The notes: generated by a model not told the origin, from the sequence alone. Positions 40,473 through 50,290 are shown, counted from the first letter of the stretch. The stretch is DNA of 51,889 bases from Salinimicrobium profundisediminis (GCF_026241755.1 NZ_JAPJDA010000028.1:1-51889); one strand, 5' to 3'. Translations and numbers: made by a program.

Positions 40473-41732
40473 ATGGAAGATTACAATATTTCTAGAGGAA
40501 AACATTTTTATACCATTGGTCTTAGTTACAAGAAAGCCGATGCCGAAGTAAGAGGCCACTTTAGCCTGGACGAAACCGGAAAGAAGAATTTGCTTGAGCA
40601 GGCAAAAGCTGAAGGTATCGACGGACTCATTGTTACCTCCACCTGTAACCGGACCGAAATTTACGGTTTTGCACAGCACCCGTTTCAATTGATCAAGTTG
40701 TTATGTGAGCATACACACGGTACCGTTGAAGAATTTGAAAAAGTGGCTTATGTTTACAAGAACAAAGATGCCATTTCTCACATGTTTAGAGTGGGTACCG
40801 GGCTGGACAGCCAGATATTGGGAGACTTTGAAATAATTAGCCAGATAAAATCGGCATTTATAGATTCAAAGGATATCGGAGTCTCAAATCCATTTTTAGA
40901 GCGGCTGGTCAATGCCGTGATCCAGGCAAGCAAACGCATTAAGAATGAAACAGGAATATCTTCGGGAGCTACTTCAGTAAGTTTTGCTTCAGTACAATAT
41001 ATTCTGAAGAATTTCGAAAATCCTTCAGAGCTCAATATTTTACTGTTTGGTACAGGAAAAATTGGCCGCAATACTTGCGAGAACCTTGTAAAACACACAA
41101 AGAACCACCAAATCACCCTTATAAACAGGACCAAAAACAAGGCAGAAAAAGTAGCCGGAAAATTTGATCTTACCGTTAAAGATTACGCCGATCTACAAGC
41201 CGAAATTAGGCAGGCAGATGTATTGATAGTGGCTACAGGAGCACAAAATCCTACCATTACCAAAGATCTTATCTTTAACAAGAAAGACCTGTTGATTTTA
41301 GATCTTTCTATCCCTAAAAATGTTTCTACTGATGTAGAAGAACTTCCGGGGGTTTCTCTTATCCACCTCGATCACCTTTCACAGATGACCGATGAAACCC
41401 TGGAAAGAAGAAAGGCCGCCATTCCCCAGGCTCATGAGATTATTACTGAAATGGAGGCCGACTTCAACTCATGGCTGGAAACCCGAAAATTTGCCCCTAC
41501 CATAAAAGCTTTGAAAAAGAAACTGCGGACGATGAAAGATGCCGAAGTAGATTTTCAACGCAAAAAGATTGAGAACTTTAATGAACGGCAGGCCGAAGTA
41601 CTTGGAGATCGTATCATTCAGAAGATCATGAACCAGTTTGCCAATCACTTAAAAGGCGATTCGAATAGTACCGATGAAAGCCTGGAGTTGATCCAAAAGG
41701 TTTTTCAACTTGAAGAAACCGCCAAGAGATGA
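40473..41732 (+). CDS. hemA: Glutamyl-tRNA reductase
   Basis: 419 aa from ATG 40473 (MEDYNISRGKHFYTIGLSYK). The open frame reaches back to 40356, but the promoter -7 box lies in that extension and the extra residues do not look like HemA. STCNRTEIYG holds the active-site Cys, GTGLDSQILGDFEI and QASKRIKNET are family blocks, and LLFGTGKIGRNTCENL binds NADPH. It makes glutamate-1-semialdehyde, the committed C5 step. hemC starts within its stop (4-nt overlap). Confidence 0.95.
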   Translation: MEDYNISRGKHFYTIGLSYKKADAEVRGHFSLDETGKKNLLEQAKAEGIDGLIVTSTCNRTEIYGFAQHPFQLIKLLCEHTHGTVEEFEKVAYVYKNKDAISHMFRVGTGLDSQILGDFEIISQIKSAFIDSKDIGVSNPFLERLVNAVIQASKRIKNETGISSGATSVSFASVQYILKNFENPSELNILLFGTGKIGRNTCENLVKHTKNHQITLINRTKNKAEKVAGKFDLTVKDYADLQAEIRQADVLIVATGAQNPTITKDLIFNKKDLLILDLSIPKNVSTDVEELPGVSLIHLDHLSQMTDETLERRKAAIPQAHEIITEMEADFNSWLETRKFAPTIKALKKKLRTMKDAEVDFQRKKIENFNERQAEVLGDRIIQKIMNQFANHLKGDSNSTDESLELIQKVFQLEETAKR

Positions 41733-42655
41733 GCAGGGTGATTCGTATAGGTACGCGTGACAGCGAACTGGCGCTGTGGCAGGCAAATGCCGTTAAGAAT
41801 GCGCTCGAAAAGCTGGGCCATGAAACTAAACTGGTTCCGGTAAAATCTCAGGGAGACCTGGTGCTGGATAAGCCCCTTTACGAATTTGGCATTACCGGTA
41901 TTTTTACTAAAACCCTCGATGTCGCCATGATCACAAATCAAATAGACATCGCCGTGCATTCCATGAAAGATGTTCCTACCGCACTACCGCAGGGCATTGT
42001 AGAGGCTGCGGTCTTAAAAAGGGCAAATACACACGACATTTTGGTTCATAAAGGAACCGATTTTCTGAATGACGACGACGGTATTATTGCTACCGGAAGC
42101 CTGCGCCGACAGGCACAATGGTTACACAAATATCCTAACCACGAGATCGTAGATTTGCGTGGCAACGTCAATACCCGGCTCCAAAAACTGGAAGACAGTA
42201 CCTGGAATGGCGCTGTGTTTGCAGCGGCAGGCCTTGAGCGTATAAATTTAACCCCCGAAGCTTACTTAGATCTCAAATGGATGATCCCCGCCCCCGCACA
42301 GGGAGCCATGCTGGTGGTAGCAAAGGAAGATGATGAGTTTTGCAGAAAAGCTCTTGCTGCTCTAAATCATGAATCTACAGCAGTTTGCGTGCATATTGAA
42401 AGAGAATTCTTACGAGTACTGGAAGGTGGTTGTACTGCCCCGATTGGTGCACTTGCTACCGTTCAAGACGGGACGGTGCATTTTAAAGCTGCACTTTTCA
42501 GCCTTGACGGGCAGGAGAGAATTGGGGTAGAAAAAGAAATTCCGGTTTCTCAACACAAAGGTTTCGGTCGTAAATGTGCCGAAGAAGTATTAAGCGCCGG
42601 CGGTGATGTGCTTATGCGCAAGATCAAGGAAGAGGTAAACAACACCAAGGGCTAA
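41729..42655 (+). CDS. hemC: Hydroxymethylbilane synthase (porphobilinogen deaminase)
   Basis: 308 aa. IRIGTRDSELALWQAN, HSMKDVPTALP, GSLRRQAQ and LRGNVNTRLQKL line the dipyrromethane pocket; the cofactor-binding Cys is in LEGGCTAPIGA. It joins four porphobilinogens into hydroxymethylbilane. ATG overlaps the hemA stop (ATGA), so translation is coupled. Confidence 0.97.
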   Translation: MSRVIRIGTRDSELALWQANAVKNALEKLGHETKLVPVKSQGDLVLDKPLYEFGITGIFTKTLDVAMITNQIDIAVHSMKDVPTALPQGIVEAAVLKRANTHDILVHKGTDFLNDDDGIIATGSLRRQAQWLHKYPNHEIVDLRGNVNTRLQKLEDSTWNGAVFAAAGLERINLTPEAYLDLKWMIPAPAQGAMLVVAKEDDEFCRKALAALNHESTAVCVHIEREFLRVLEGGCTAPIGALATVQDGTVHFKAALFSLDGQERIGVEKEIPVSQHKGFGRKCAEEVLSAGGDVLMRKIKEEVNNTKG

Positions 42656-42682
42656 CTTTTTGGCCACCAATCATAAAGTCTT

Positions 42683-43396
42683 TTGTTTAATAAAAAAGAA
42701 AGTCACGGGAGTAAGCAATCACTTTCTAAAGAGAGAGCGGACATTAGCGTACTTTCTACAAAAAAACTGACTTCGGGCCAGAGAGAACTACTTTTGAATA
42801 AAGGAATAGGCCTCGTAGAAACTGATTTCATTTCAATAGAACCTTTAGACTTTGAAATAAAAACCCTTCCCGAAAATGTCATTTTTACGAGCAAGAATTC
42901 GGTAAGAACAATACTTCAGCATTCTCGGATGAAGGAAATTCAGCAGAAAAATATCTTTTGTGTAGGTGAAAAAACTGAAGCCTTTCTAATACAGCATGGC
43001 TTCAGGGTGTCAAAAATGGCAAATTATGGGGCCCTTTTGGCTTCAGAAATTATTGAGAGCCACAGCAAAGAAAATTTCCTGTTCTTCTGCGGAAAAAAGA
43101 GGCACGCCGAGCTTCCGGAGCGATTAAGATCGGCAGGGGTAAAACTCACCGAAATAGAAGTATACGACACCCTTTTGGTGCCAAAAAAAATAGATCGTAT
43201 CTTTGAGGGAGTGCTGTTTTTTAGCCCCAGCGCAGTGCGAAGTTACTGTGCAAGTAATAATTTAAAACCCAGCATAGCTTTTTGTATTGGAACAACAACA
43301 GCTTCCGAAGCAAAGAATTTTACAGAAAATGTGGTCATCGCCAGCACACCGACTATTGAAAATGTCATTGTACAGGTGGTGAAGACTTTAAAATAA
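42683..43396 (+). CDS. hemD: Uroporphyrinogen-III synthase
   Basis: Up to 237 aa. The conserved part begins ISVLSTKKLTSGQRELL. NVIFTSKNSVRTI, CVGEKTEAFL, ENFLFFCGKKRHAELPERL and VLFFSPSAVRSY match the two-lobed HemD fold. It closes and inverts ring D of hydroxymethylbilane. No ATG or GTG exists in frame before the conserved region; TTG at 42683 or a rare ATT at the ISVLST block are the options. It follows hemC by 27 nt. Confidence 0.9.
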   Translation: MFNKKESHGSKQSLSKERADISVLSTKKLTSGQRELLLNKGIGLVETDFISIEPLDFEIKTLPENVIFTSKNSVRTILQHSRMKEIQQKNIFCVGEKTEAFLIQHGFRVSKMANYGALLASEIIESHSKENFLFFCGKKRHAELPERLRSAGVKLTEIEVYDTLLVPKKIDRIFEGVLFFSPSAVRSYCASNNLKPSIAFCIGTTTASEAKNFTENVVIASTPTIENVIVQVVKTLK

Positions 43397-43408
43397 CACT
43401 GGTGGCAT

Positions 43409-43437
43409 ACCTGCAGGGTTTTCAAAACCTTGTAGGT
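43409..43437. repeat. REP-like hairpin 1 before the RAYT gene
   Basis: Arms ACCTGCAGGGTTTT and AAAACCTTGTAGGT (imperfect) around a single C. It shares the CCTTGNAGGT motif with hairpin 2. Confidence 0.75.
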
Positions 43438-43458
43438 ATTTGAACCGTATAAATATGA

Positions 43459-43490
43459 GACCTACAAGGTTAAAAAAGACCTTGCAGGTC
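43459..43490. repeat. REP-like hairpin 2 before the RAYT gene
   Basis: Arms GACCTACAAGGT and ACCTTGCAGGTC (one mismatch), 8-nt loop. Together with hairpin 1 it forms a BIME-like pair directly upstream of the Y1 transposase. Confidence 0.75.
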
Positions 43491-43506
43491 TGGTGAAGTA
43501 GAAAAA

Positions 43507-44058
43507 ATGAAACTTGAAACGTTAGAAAAAGATTCGTTTTATCACCTCTATAATAGAGGTATCAATAAGGCGAACATTTTTTCTAATGAAGAAAACAAAA
43601 GATATTTTCTCAAACAGTACAACAAATATTTAGCTGAAAAGGTTTCAACCTTTGCATATTGCCTGCTTCAAAACCACTTTCACCTAGTTGTGAGAATTGA
43701 AAAAGAACCTAAAGATGTTATTCAAAGCTTTTCTAATTTCTTTAATCCTTATGTCAAATCTTATAACAAAGCAGAGAATAGAACCGGTAGCCTGTTTGAA
43801 AAACATTTTAAACGAATTAAAGTAGATAGTGAAGATTACTTAAGGCAACTAATAATCTACGTAAACTTAAATCCTCTTATCCATTTTAATAAAGATTTTA
43901 AAACCTATGCTTTTTCTTCATATAAAGAAACCTTAGCCGAATCTTCTAAAATTGTGAAAGAGGAAGAAATTTTGGATCTTTTTGGAGGAAAACAAAATTT
44001 TCAGGAAGTTCACGATATACGCAGGCTTTATTTGTCTGCACAACTAACATTCGAATAA
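43507..44058 (+). CDS. REP-associated tyrosine transposase (RAYT, Y1/HUH)
   Basis: 183 aa. [12 protein letters not shown] contains the HUH metal motif (His-Phe-His). The region [17 protein letters not shown] matches the conserved helix with the catalytic Tyr of RAYTs, and [11 protein letters not shown] at the N-terminus is typical. These enzymes act on REP hairpins, here just upstream at 43409-43490. It is inserted between hemD and hemE, on the same strand, so it may be carried in the hem transcript. Confidence 0.88.
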   Translation: MKLETLEKDSFYHLYNRGINKANIFSNEENKRYFLKQYNKYLAEKVSTFAYCLLQNHFHLVVRIEKEPKDVIQSFSNFFNPYVKSYNKAENRTGSLFEKHFKRIKVDSEDYLRQLIIYVNLNPLIHFNKDFKTYAFSSYKETLAESSKIVKEEEILDLFGGKQNFQEVHDIRRLYLSAQLTFE

Positions 44059-44066
44059 TAAAAATT

Positions 44067-45095
44067 ATGATAAAAAACGATCTTTTTCTTCGAGCTTTAA
44101 AAGGTGAAACTGTAGAGCGACCGCCGGTGTGGATGATGCGCCAGGCAGGAAGATATTTGCCCGATTTTATGAAGCTCAAGGATAAGTACGATTTCTTTAC
44201 CCGCTGCCGCACCCCCGAACTGGCTACAGAAATTACTGTAATGCCAATTCACCAGGTAGGTACCGATGCCGCTATTTTGTTCAGTGACATTTTGGTGGTA
44301 CCACAGGCGATGAACATTGAGGTACAAATGAAACCGGGGCTGGGGCCATGGCTTCCCAACCCAGTGAGAACAACGGCTGATGTTGAAAAAGTGATTGTTC
44401 CCGATGTTCATGAAACTTTAGGTTACGTTATGGAGGCCGTCAAAATGACCAAGAAGGAGCTCAATAACGAGGTGCCGTTAATTGGTTTTGCAGGTTCTCC
44501 CTGGACAATTTTTTGTTATGCGGTACAGGGACAGGGTTCCAAAAACTTTGACATTGCAAAGAAATTCTGTTTTACCAATCCGCAGGCTGCCCATACCCTG
44601 CTTCAGAAAATCACTGATACAACTATAGCTTATCTGAAAACAAAAGTAGAGGCTGGTGTTGATGCAGTGCAGGTATTTGATTCCTGGGGCGGCATGCTTT
44701 CTCCCAAAGATTATCAGGAATTCTCATGGAAATATATTCAGCAGATCATCGATGCGCTAAAAACGGAGATCCCGGTAATCGCCTTTGGAAAAGGCTGCTG
44801 GTTTGCCCTTGATAGTATGGCAAAGTCGGGCGCTTCTGCACTTGGCGTAGACTGGACCTGTTCCCCGGAAATGGCAAGAAAACTAACGGGAGGCGAAATC
44901 ACCCTGCAGGGAAATTTTGACCCGAGTAGGCTTTATTCGCCACCTGCTCAAATAAAACAGATGGTACACGACATGATCAACCAATTTGGAAAAGACAGGT
45001 ATGTTGTGAATCTTGGCCACGGGATTTTACCCGATATTCCTGTTGAAAATGCCATCGCTTTTGTAGAAGCCGTGAAGGAGTATAAAGTTTGGTAA
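44067..45095 (+). CDS. hemE: Uroporphyrinogen decarboxylase
   Basis: 342 aa, full length. [16 protein letters not shown] is the diagnostic N-terminal block; [14 protein letters not shown] and [16 protein letters not shown] are also present, and [11 protein letters not shown] contributes to the active site. It converts uroporphyrinogen III to coproporphyrinogen III. It starts 8 nt after the RAYT stop and overlaps the next small gene. Confidence 0.97.
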   Translation: MIKNDLFLRALKGETVERPPVWMMRQAGRYLPDFMKLKDKYDFFTRCRTPELATEITVMPIHQVGTDAAILFSDILVVPQAMNIEVQMKPGLGPWLPNPVRTTADVEKVIVPDVHETLGYVMEAVKMTKKELNNEVPLIGFAGSPWTIFCYAVQGQGSKNFDIAKKFCFTNPQAAHTLLQKITDTTIAYLKTKVEAGVDAVQVFDSWGGMLSPKDYQEFSWKYIQQIIDALKTEIPVIAFGKGCWFALDSMAKSGASALGVDWTCSPEMARKLTGGEITLQGNFDPSRLYSPPAQIKQMVHDMINQFGKDRYVVNLGHGILPDIPVENAIAFVEAVKEYKVW

Positions 45096-45586
45096 AAGTG
45101 GTAGTAGGTAAAAGAATAACAAGCCTTAGGTTTAGCGAACTGGTTATTCTTGTAAAGGTCTTTTTAAAACACCCTGTTTACCTTATTCCCACTTACAGGG
45201 CTACTAATAAAACGATAAAGATCTGTAACCAGTTGTATGGAAAGCTACATCATGAAAACAACAGGACCAATGCCTTTCGCCATGCACTCTGGAACTACCT
45301 TATATGCACGTACTGTGTTAACGCAGCCGGATCATTGGAGGAGGCTACCCACTGGAGTAAAATAATTACCGATCTTCATGAACGGCTTTCACCAAATGAA
45401 GGTCTTGCCAAAGCAATGGACCTTCACAACAACAAGATTGGCAGGCAGTTATTCAGAAGTAATTCTGAAGAAAAGGAAAAAATTGTACCTGTGTTACAAA
45501 AAATGATGACCGAAGCAGTAAGGGTTACAAGCCTTAGAGAAGTTGAAGAAGAGAATTATAAACCGGTATTCATAGAAGAAGTCTAA
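45089..45586 (+). CDS. DUF6973-like protein in the heme cluster
   Basis: 165 aa, no export signal. The pattern [11 protein letters not shown] ... [27 protein letters not shown] resembles DUF6973, a family with conserved His/Asp/Glu that suggests metal binding. Function unknown. TTG at 45089 overlaps the hemE stop; a GTG at 45098 is an alternative. hemF follows 8 nt later, so it is inside the operon and may assist heme synthesis, which is inference. Confidence 0.7.
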   Translation: MVKVVVGKRITSLRFSELVILVKVFLKHPVYLIPTYRATNKTIKICNQLYGKLHHENNRTNAFRHALWNYLICTYCVNAAGSLEEATHWSKIITDLHERLSPNEGLAKAMDLHNNKIGRQLFRSNSEEKEKIVPVLQKMMTEAVRVTSLREVEEENYKPVFIEEV

Positions 45587-45594
45587 CCCTAAAG

Positions 45595-46497
45595 ATGAAG
45601 GAGAAATTTTACGCATATATACAGGACCTGCAAGATCGTATCACGGCCAATCTTGAAGCCATTGACGGAAAAGCAGTTTTCAAAGAAGATCTTTGGCACC
45701 GGGAGGAAGGCGGTGGTGGCCGCACCCGGGTCATTGAAGATGGAAATGTATTTGAAAAAGGCGGAGTGAACATCTCCAAAGTTTTTGGACCACTCGCCCC
45801 TGCCATGCAAAAACATTTTGGAGTGGGCGATGTAAATTTCTTTGCCTGCGGAATAAGCCTCGTGCTACATCCAAAAAGCCCTATGGTACCAACCGTACAT
45901 GCAAACTGGCGCTATTTTGAAATGTATGACAAAGATGGAAATACGGTAGATAGCTGGTTTGGCGGCGGACAGGATCTTACTCCTTATTATCTTTTTGAAG
46001 AGGATGCCCAACATTTTCACAAGGTGTGTAAAACTGCCTGCGACCGGCATGATGCCACTTTTTATTCTGAATTCAAGGAAAAATGCGACAACTATTTCTG
46101 GAACTCCCACCGGGATGAAGCCAGGGGAATTGGCGGATTATTCTTTGATTATTTAAGGCCTTCTGAAGAAAAGGGTAGCGAAGAATGGTATAATTTTGTA
46201 ACCGATGTTGGAGACAGCTTCCTGGAGGCTTATCTTCCCATTGTTGAAAAAAGGAAAAGCCTCTCTTTCACCCCCAATCAGCGTAACTGGCAGGAGATAA
46301 GACGGGGCCGTTATGTAGAATTCAACCTGGTGCATGATAAAGGCACGCTCTTCGGATTAAAAACCAACGGACGAATAGAAAGTATATTGATGAGCCTTCC
46401 TCCGCATGTGCAGTGGGTATATGATCATCATCCCGAACCCGGAAGCGAAGAAGAAAAACTTGTAGAGGTGCTTCGTCATCCAAGATCGTGGACCTGA
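45595..46497 (+). CDS. hemF: Oxygen-dependent coproporphyrinogen III oxidase
   Basis: 300 aa, full length. Blocks PTVHANWRYFEMYD, WFGGGQDLTPYYLFEEDAQHFH, EARGIGGLFFDYL and GRYVEFNLVHDKGTLFGL are the family signature. It needs O2 and makes protoporphyrinogen IX, which HemJ would then oxidise. Presence of this enzyme indicates an aerobic organism. Followed by a REP-rich gap. Confidence 0.97.
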   Translation: MKEKFYAYIQDLQDRITANLEAIDGKAVFKEDLWHREEGGGGRTRVIEDGNVFEKGGVNISKVFGPLAPAMQKHFGVGDVNFFACGISLVLHPKSPMVPTVHANWRYFEMYDKDGNTVDSWFGGGQDLTPYYLFEEDAQHFHKVCKTACDRHDATFYSEFKEKCDNYFWNSHRDEARGIGGLFFDYLRPSEEKGSEEWYNFVTDVGDSFLEAYLPIVEKRKSLSFTPNQRNWQEIRRGRYVEFNLVHDKGTLFGLKTNGRIESILMSLPPHVQWVYDHHPEPGSEEEKLVEVLRHPRSWT

Positions 46498-46503
46498 TAT
46501 GTC

Positions 46504-46518
46504 GCTCCTCTGGAGCTC
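46504..46518. repeat. REP-like palindrome GCTCCTCTGGAGCTC
   Basis: Near-perfect palindrome directly after hemF. The reverse complement recurs at 46750 and 46800 in the same 326-nt gap. The rest of that gap is AT-rich and shows no gene. Confidence 0.7.
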
Positions 46519-46553
46519 ATAATACGAGATGCTTATATTACTAAAAATATATC

Positions 46554-46566
46554 GCCTCTCCGAGGC
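46554..46566. repeat. Small palindrome GCCTC-TCC-GAGGC
   Basis: Hairpin of similar style to its neighbours but different sequence. Confidence 0.5.
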
Positions 46567-46749
46567 TTAAATTCTTGAGTAGATTTTAATCTATGGAAGG
46601 ATCAAAATTACTCTCAAGAAGCAGTAAAAACAGATTTTCACCGCAGAAAATTTCTCCGGAATGTTGATGGTGTTTTTGCTCGTTAGAAAAATTATTTAAT
46701 CTAAAGCTCTTTGAAGATTTAGATATTTTAAATTCGATAGGGAGAATCT

Positions 46750-46764
46750 GAGCTCCAGAGGAGC
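46750..46764. repeat. REP-like palindrome GAGCTCCAGAGGAGC
   Basis: Inverted relative to the copy at 46504; third copy at 46800. Confidence 0.7.
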
Positions 46765-46799
46765 GAAATATTTATAGATTAGATTCATTAAAATCAAAA

Positions 46800-46814
46800 A
46801 AGCTCCAGAGGAGC
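46800..46814. repeat. REP-like palindrome AAGCTCCAGAGGAGC adjoining the transposase ATG
   Basis: Ends 9 nt before the IS200-like start codon, so this element may be the substrate of the transposase. Confidence 0.7.
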
Positions 46815-46823
46815 GGCATAACA

Positions 46824-47283
46824 ATGGCCGATATTTATTCCAAAATATACATTCATGTTATTTTCGCTGTTAAAGGTCGACATAGCCTAATTTCCAAAAA
46901 TTGGGATGACGAACTCTACTCCTATATTACGGGTATAGTCAAAAATAAGGGTCAAAAGTTGCTACGAATTAATGGAATGCCAGACCATCTTCACCTTTTA
47001 ATTGGAATCAAACCCGACTTGTCTCTATCAAGTCTTATTCGGGATATTAAATCAAATTCATCCCGTTTCATTAATGAAAAAGGCTGGATAAACGGCAAAT
47101 TTGAATGGCAACAGGGCTTCGGTGCTTTCAGTCTTGGCCATTCCCAATTGACATCGGCAATTACTTATATTGAAAATCAGAAGGAACATCATAAAAAAAA
47201 GTTCCTTCCAGGACGAGTATGAGAATTTCCTGAAGAAATACAATGTAGAATATAAGCCGCAATACCTTTTTAAAGCACCATAA
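46824..47283 (+). CDS. IS200/RAYT-like Y1 transposase with a C-terminal frameshift
   Basis: Open frame of 132 codons to 47222. MADIYSKIYIHVIFAVKGRH and INGMPDHLHLLIGIKP carry the HUH motif (His-Leu-His), and the Tyr in AITYIENQKEHH is the catalytic residue. At the A8 run (47193-47200) the frame changes: the alternative frame reads SSFQDEYENFLKKYNVEYKPQYLFKAP-stop to 47283, the normal tail of this family. One base fewer in the run would restore a product of about 152 aa. The HUH and Tyr survive in the truncated form. Confidence 0.85.
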
Positions 47284-47299
47284 TAATAATACAAATTAA

Positions 47300-48289
<990 letters not shown>

Positions 48290-48305
48290 CGGTCTACTTT
48301 TTGAG

Positions 48306-48313
48306 TAACTTTG
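48306..48313 (+). promoter_or_regulatory. -7 box TAACTTTG, near-leaderless
   Basis: Exact TAnnTTTG match, 4 nt before the GTG start of the next gene. Confidence 0.45.
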
Positions 48314-48317
48314 GCTT

Positions 48318-48665
48318 GTGCAGCAGCAGCCTAAAATAACAATAAAACTACTGGTCCTCTTCCTTGCTTTTTTCAGCATTGGAGGGGGATCAGGATATGC
48401 TTTTAATTTTTCTGAAGTACATGAAGAGCAATCGTCTTCTTCCGAAAAATTAGCTGCTGCCAATCCGCTTTCAGTGGCCTACAGGGAGAATTTGTTCCAG
48501 GAGCTTCCCGAGCTTCAGCAAAACCCCTGGCCCGCCATTTCTTCTTTAGGATTTAATTCTTTTAGCCTTTGCGAAAATCCATCAGGGGCATCCTATTTCA
48601 GCTTTAATAGAGATTTACGAAAGGATTTAAAAATTCAGCTTTTCCCCAAACATTTTTTCTTGTGA
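48318..48665 (+). CDS. Small secreted protein of unknown function
   Basis: 115 aa from GTG. An N-terminal hydrophobic stretch (LLVLFLAFFSIGGGSGYAF) looks like a signal peptide with a cut near residue 28. The rest is short, Ser-rich then aromatic (SYFSFNRDLRKDL), with no recognised domain. It lies 28 nt after hemB; a -7 box just upstream suggests its own promoter. Without a family match, existence is supported only by the signal peptide and start context. Confidence 0.5.
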   Translation: MQQQPKITIKLLVLFLAFFSIGGGSGYAFNFSEVHEEQSSSSEKLAAANPLSVAYRENLFQELPELQQNPWPAISSLGFNSFSLCENPSGASYFSFNRDLRKDLKIQLFPKHFFL

Positions 48666-48730
48666 ACGCCATCCTTTTTTGCAAAATATCAGGATAACAT
48701 AATAAATCGTTCACAATAAATTATATAAAA

Positions 48731-49210
48731 ATGGATACAGCATCCACCCTAATGGGTTTGGGACTACTAATCTTATTCATAGCTCCCGTTGGTTACCTCG
48801 TTTACAACCAGTCACACAAAGAGAAAAAACGAGCTAAAAAAATGGCATTTTTGGCAAGTAAGAAAGGCTATAATCTTGATGAAACTGAGAATACTCATGG
48901 TTTGTCTATAGGTCTTGATAAAACTGCCGGAAAGTTCCTCCTTTTGAGGTCTGCTGAAAAGGCCGATCTACAGGAAATCGATCTTAAAGACCTAATGAAG
49001 ATTGAGATCATCAAGATTGATGAAGATGAGAAAAACACTCAGGCTCTCGATGAGATAAGAGAGATCTCTCTCCTGCTGAAAAGCAAAAGCAACGAAGACA
49101 AAAGGCTTATTTTTTATGCCGAGGAAGAAGATCCTGTTACCGAGAAAAATAATCGGCTGGACAGGGCTATAAAATGGCAAAAAGCTCTTCAGAAGTATTG
49201 TAAGTCATAA
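48731..49210 (+). CDS. Single-pass membrane protein of unknown function
   Basis: 159 aa. One TM helix at the N-terminus (about 8-25), a very basic stretch (KEKKRAKKMAFLASKK), then a cytoplasmic domain with alternating strands (FLLLRSAEKADLQEIDLKDL; KRLIFYAEEED). A near-perfect palindrome copy (48837-48853) encodes the KMAFLA segment. I recognise no family. It is closed by a very strong terminator. Confidence 0.75.
   Translation: MDTASTLMGLGLLILFIAPVGYLVYNQSHKEKKRAKKMAFLASKKGYNLDETENTHGLSIGLDKTAGKFLLLRSAEKADLQEIDLKDLMKIEIIKIDEDEKNTQALDEIREISLLLKSKSNEDKRLIFYAEEEDPVTEKNNRLDRAIKWQKALQKYCKS
48837..48853. repeat. Dispersed palindrome within a CDS
   Basis: One mismatch (first C is A). Read as KMAFL, the same peptide as the degenerate copy in the 5'-nucleotidase gene. 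Confidence 0.7.
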
Positions 49211-49232
49211 AAAATATTCGAATTTGAATGAA

Positions 49233-49272
49233 AAGAACAGGAGCCAAAAGAGCTCCTGTTCTTTTTTTTTTA
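49233..49272 (+). terminator. Strong Rho-independent terminator
   Basis: Perfect 12-bp stem AAGAACAGGAGC / GCTCCTGTTCTT, 7-nt loop, and a run of more than ten T residues. Confidence 0.95.
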
Positions 49273-49430
49273 CAGCTTCTTCAACCGTGACTGCTGCTGC
49301 CATTATTAAGAAATATCTGACGTATTTATCCCTTCCCACGGCTGCTGATCCTGGCTTGAAAGTCCAGTGAAATATAGGGGTTTAAGAATGTTTTAGGTTT
49401 GTTTTAGTAAAATTTCACAGGCTCCTCATG

Positions 49431-49438
49431 TACCTTTG
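49431..49438 (+). promoter_or_regulatory. -7 box TACCTTTG of the sugar operon
   Basis: Exact TAnnTTTG match, 126 nt upstream of the SDR gene. A terminator-like hairpin follows directly. Confidence 0.5.
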
Positions 49439-49446
49439 AAAATATC

Positions 49447-49476
49447 GGGCGGTGAGGAAACTCAGCCCTTTTTTTT
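49447..49476 (+). terminator. Terminator-like hairpin in the 5' leader of the SDR-epimerase operon (attenuator candidate)
   Basis: Stem GGGC..TGAG / CTCA..GCCC with a GAAA tetraloop and a run of eight T. It starts 8 nt after the -7 box, so it would be the first structure of the transcript. The rest of the 354-nt gap holds the 49233 terminator and no other clear signal. Confidence 0.6.
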
Positions 49477-49564
49477 CCGCAGAACATATCTCCCCCTTCT
49501 GTACTTCTGCCGGAAAAAATAACTAAAAGGTTTTTCTTATATAAACTGAAATAAACTCAACTAA

Positions 49565-50272
49565 ATGAACCAAAAAACTACTTCCAAAATAGCACTTGTT
49601 ACGGGCGGAAGTAGTGGCATTGGCAAAGCAATAGCCCAAAAGCTGAGCAAAGAAGGGGTAAGAGTGGTTGTAGCCGACTTTCAAAAAGGGCATTTTAAGG
49701 AGGAAAACATTCAGTTTCGCCATTGCGATGTAAGAAAGGCTGAAGATATTGATGAGCTCTATGCCTGGACCACAGAGAATGTAGGCCATCCCGATTATCT
49801 CATCATAAATGCAGGACAGGGTATCAAAGAAAAACTTTCTGAAGGAGACCCCGAAAAATGGAAGGCAGTACTGGAGACAAACCTACTGGGCCCTCTTAGG
49901 TGCATACGGGCATTTACCCCCAACATGATCTCTAAAGAAAATGGGAATGTGGTATTCATTTCTTCAGTTGCGGCCAACCAGCCTCACGCTTATGGGGGCA
50001 TTTACGCGGCTTCAAAAAGTGCACTGGAGATGATCGCTGAGACATTAAGGCTGGAAACCCTGCCACACATTAATGTTACCGTGGTTAGCCCCGGCATAGT
50101 AGACACCTCCTTTTTTGAACATGAGATCTCAGGAAATGCTTCCGTAGAAGAGATGGGAATGAGTGCCATACATCCGCAGGAAATCGCAGAAGACGTGTGG
50201 TATGCGCTCAATAAGAAAAAGGGAACCAGCATAAATAAAATCACCACCAGACCATTATTACAAAACTTCTAA
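49565..50272 (+). CDS. Short-chain dehydrogenase/reductase
   Basis: 235 aa, classical SDR. TGGSSGIG binds the nucleotide, NAGQG follows strand 4, and FISSV plus YAASK supply the catalytic Ser, Tyr and Lys. Asp in VVADFQ after strand 2 suggests NAD(H). Substrate unknown; the following epimerase and glycosidase point to sugar metabolism. The epimerase gene starts 18 nt later. Confidence 0.92.
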   Translation: MNQKTTSKIALVTGGSSGIGKAIAQKLSKEGVRVVVADFQKGHFKEENIQFRHCDVRKAEDIDELYAWTTENVGHPDYLIINAGQGIKEKLSEGDPEKWKAVLETNLLGPLRCIRAFTPNMISKENGNVVFISSVAANQPHAYGGIYAASKSALEMIAETLRLETLPHINVTVVSPGIVDTSFFEHEISGNASVEEMGMSAIHPQEIAEDVWYALNKKKGTSINKITTRPLLQNF

Positions 50273-50290
50273 CCAATCAAAACCAACCAA

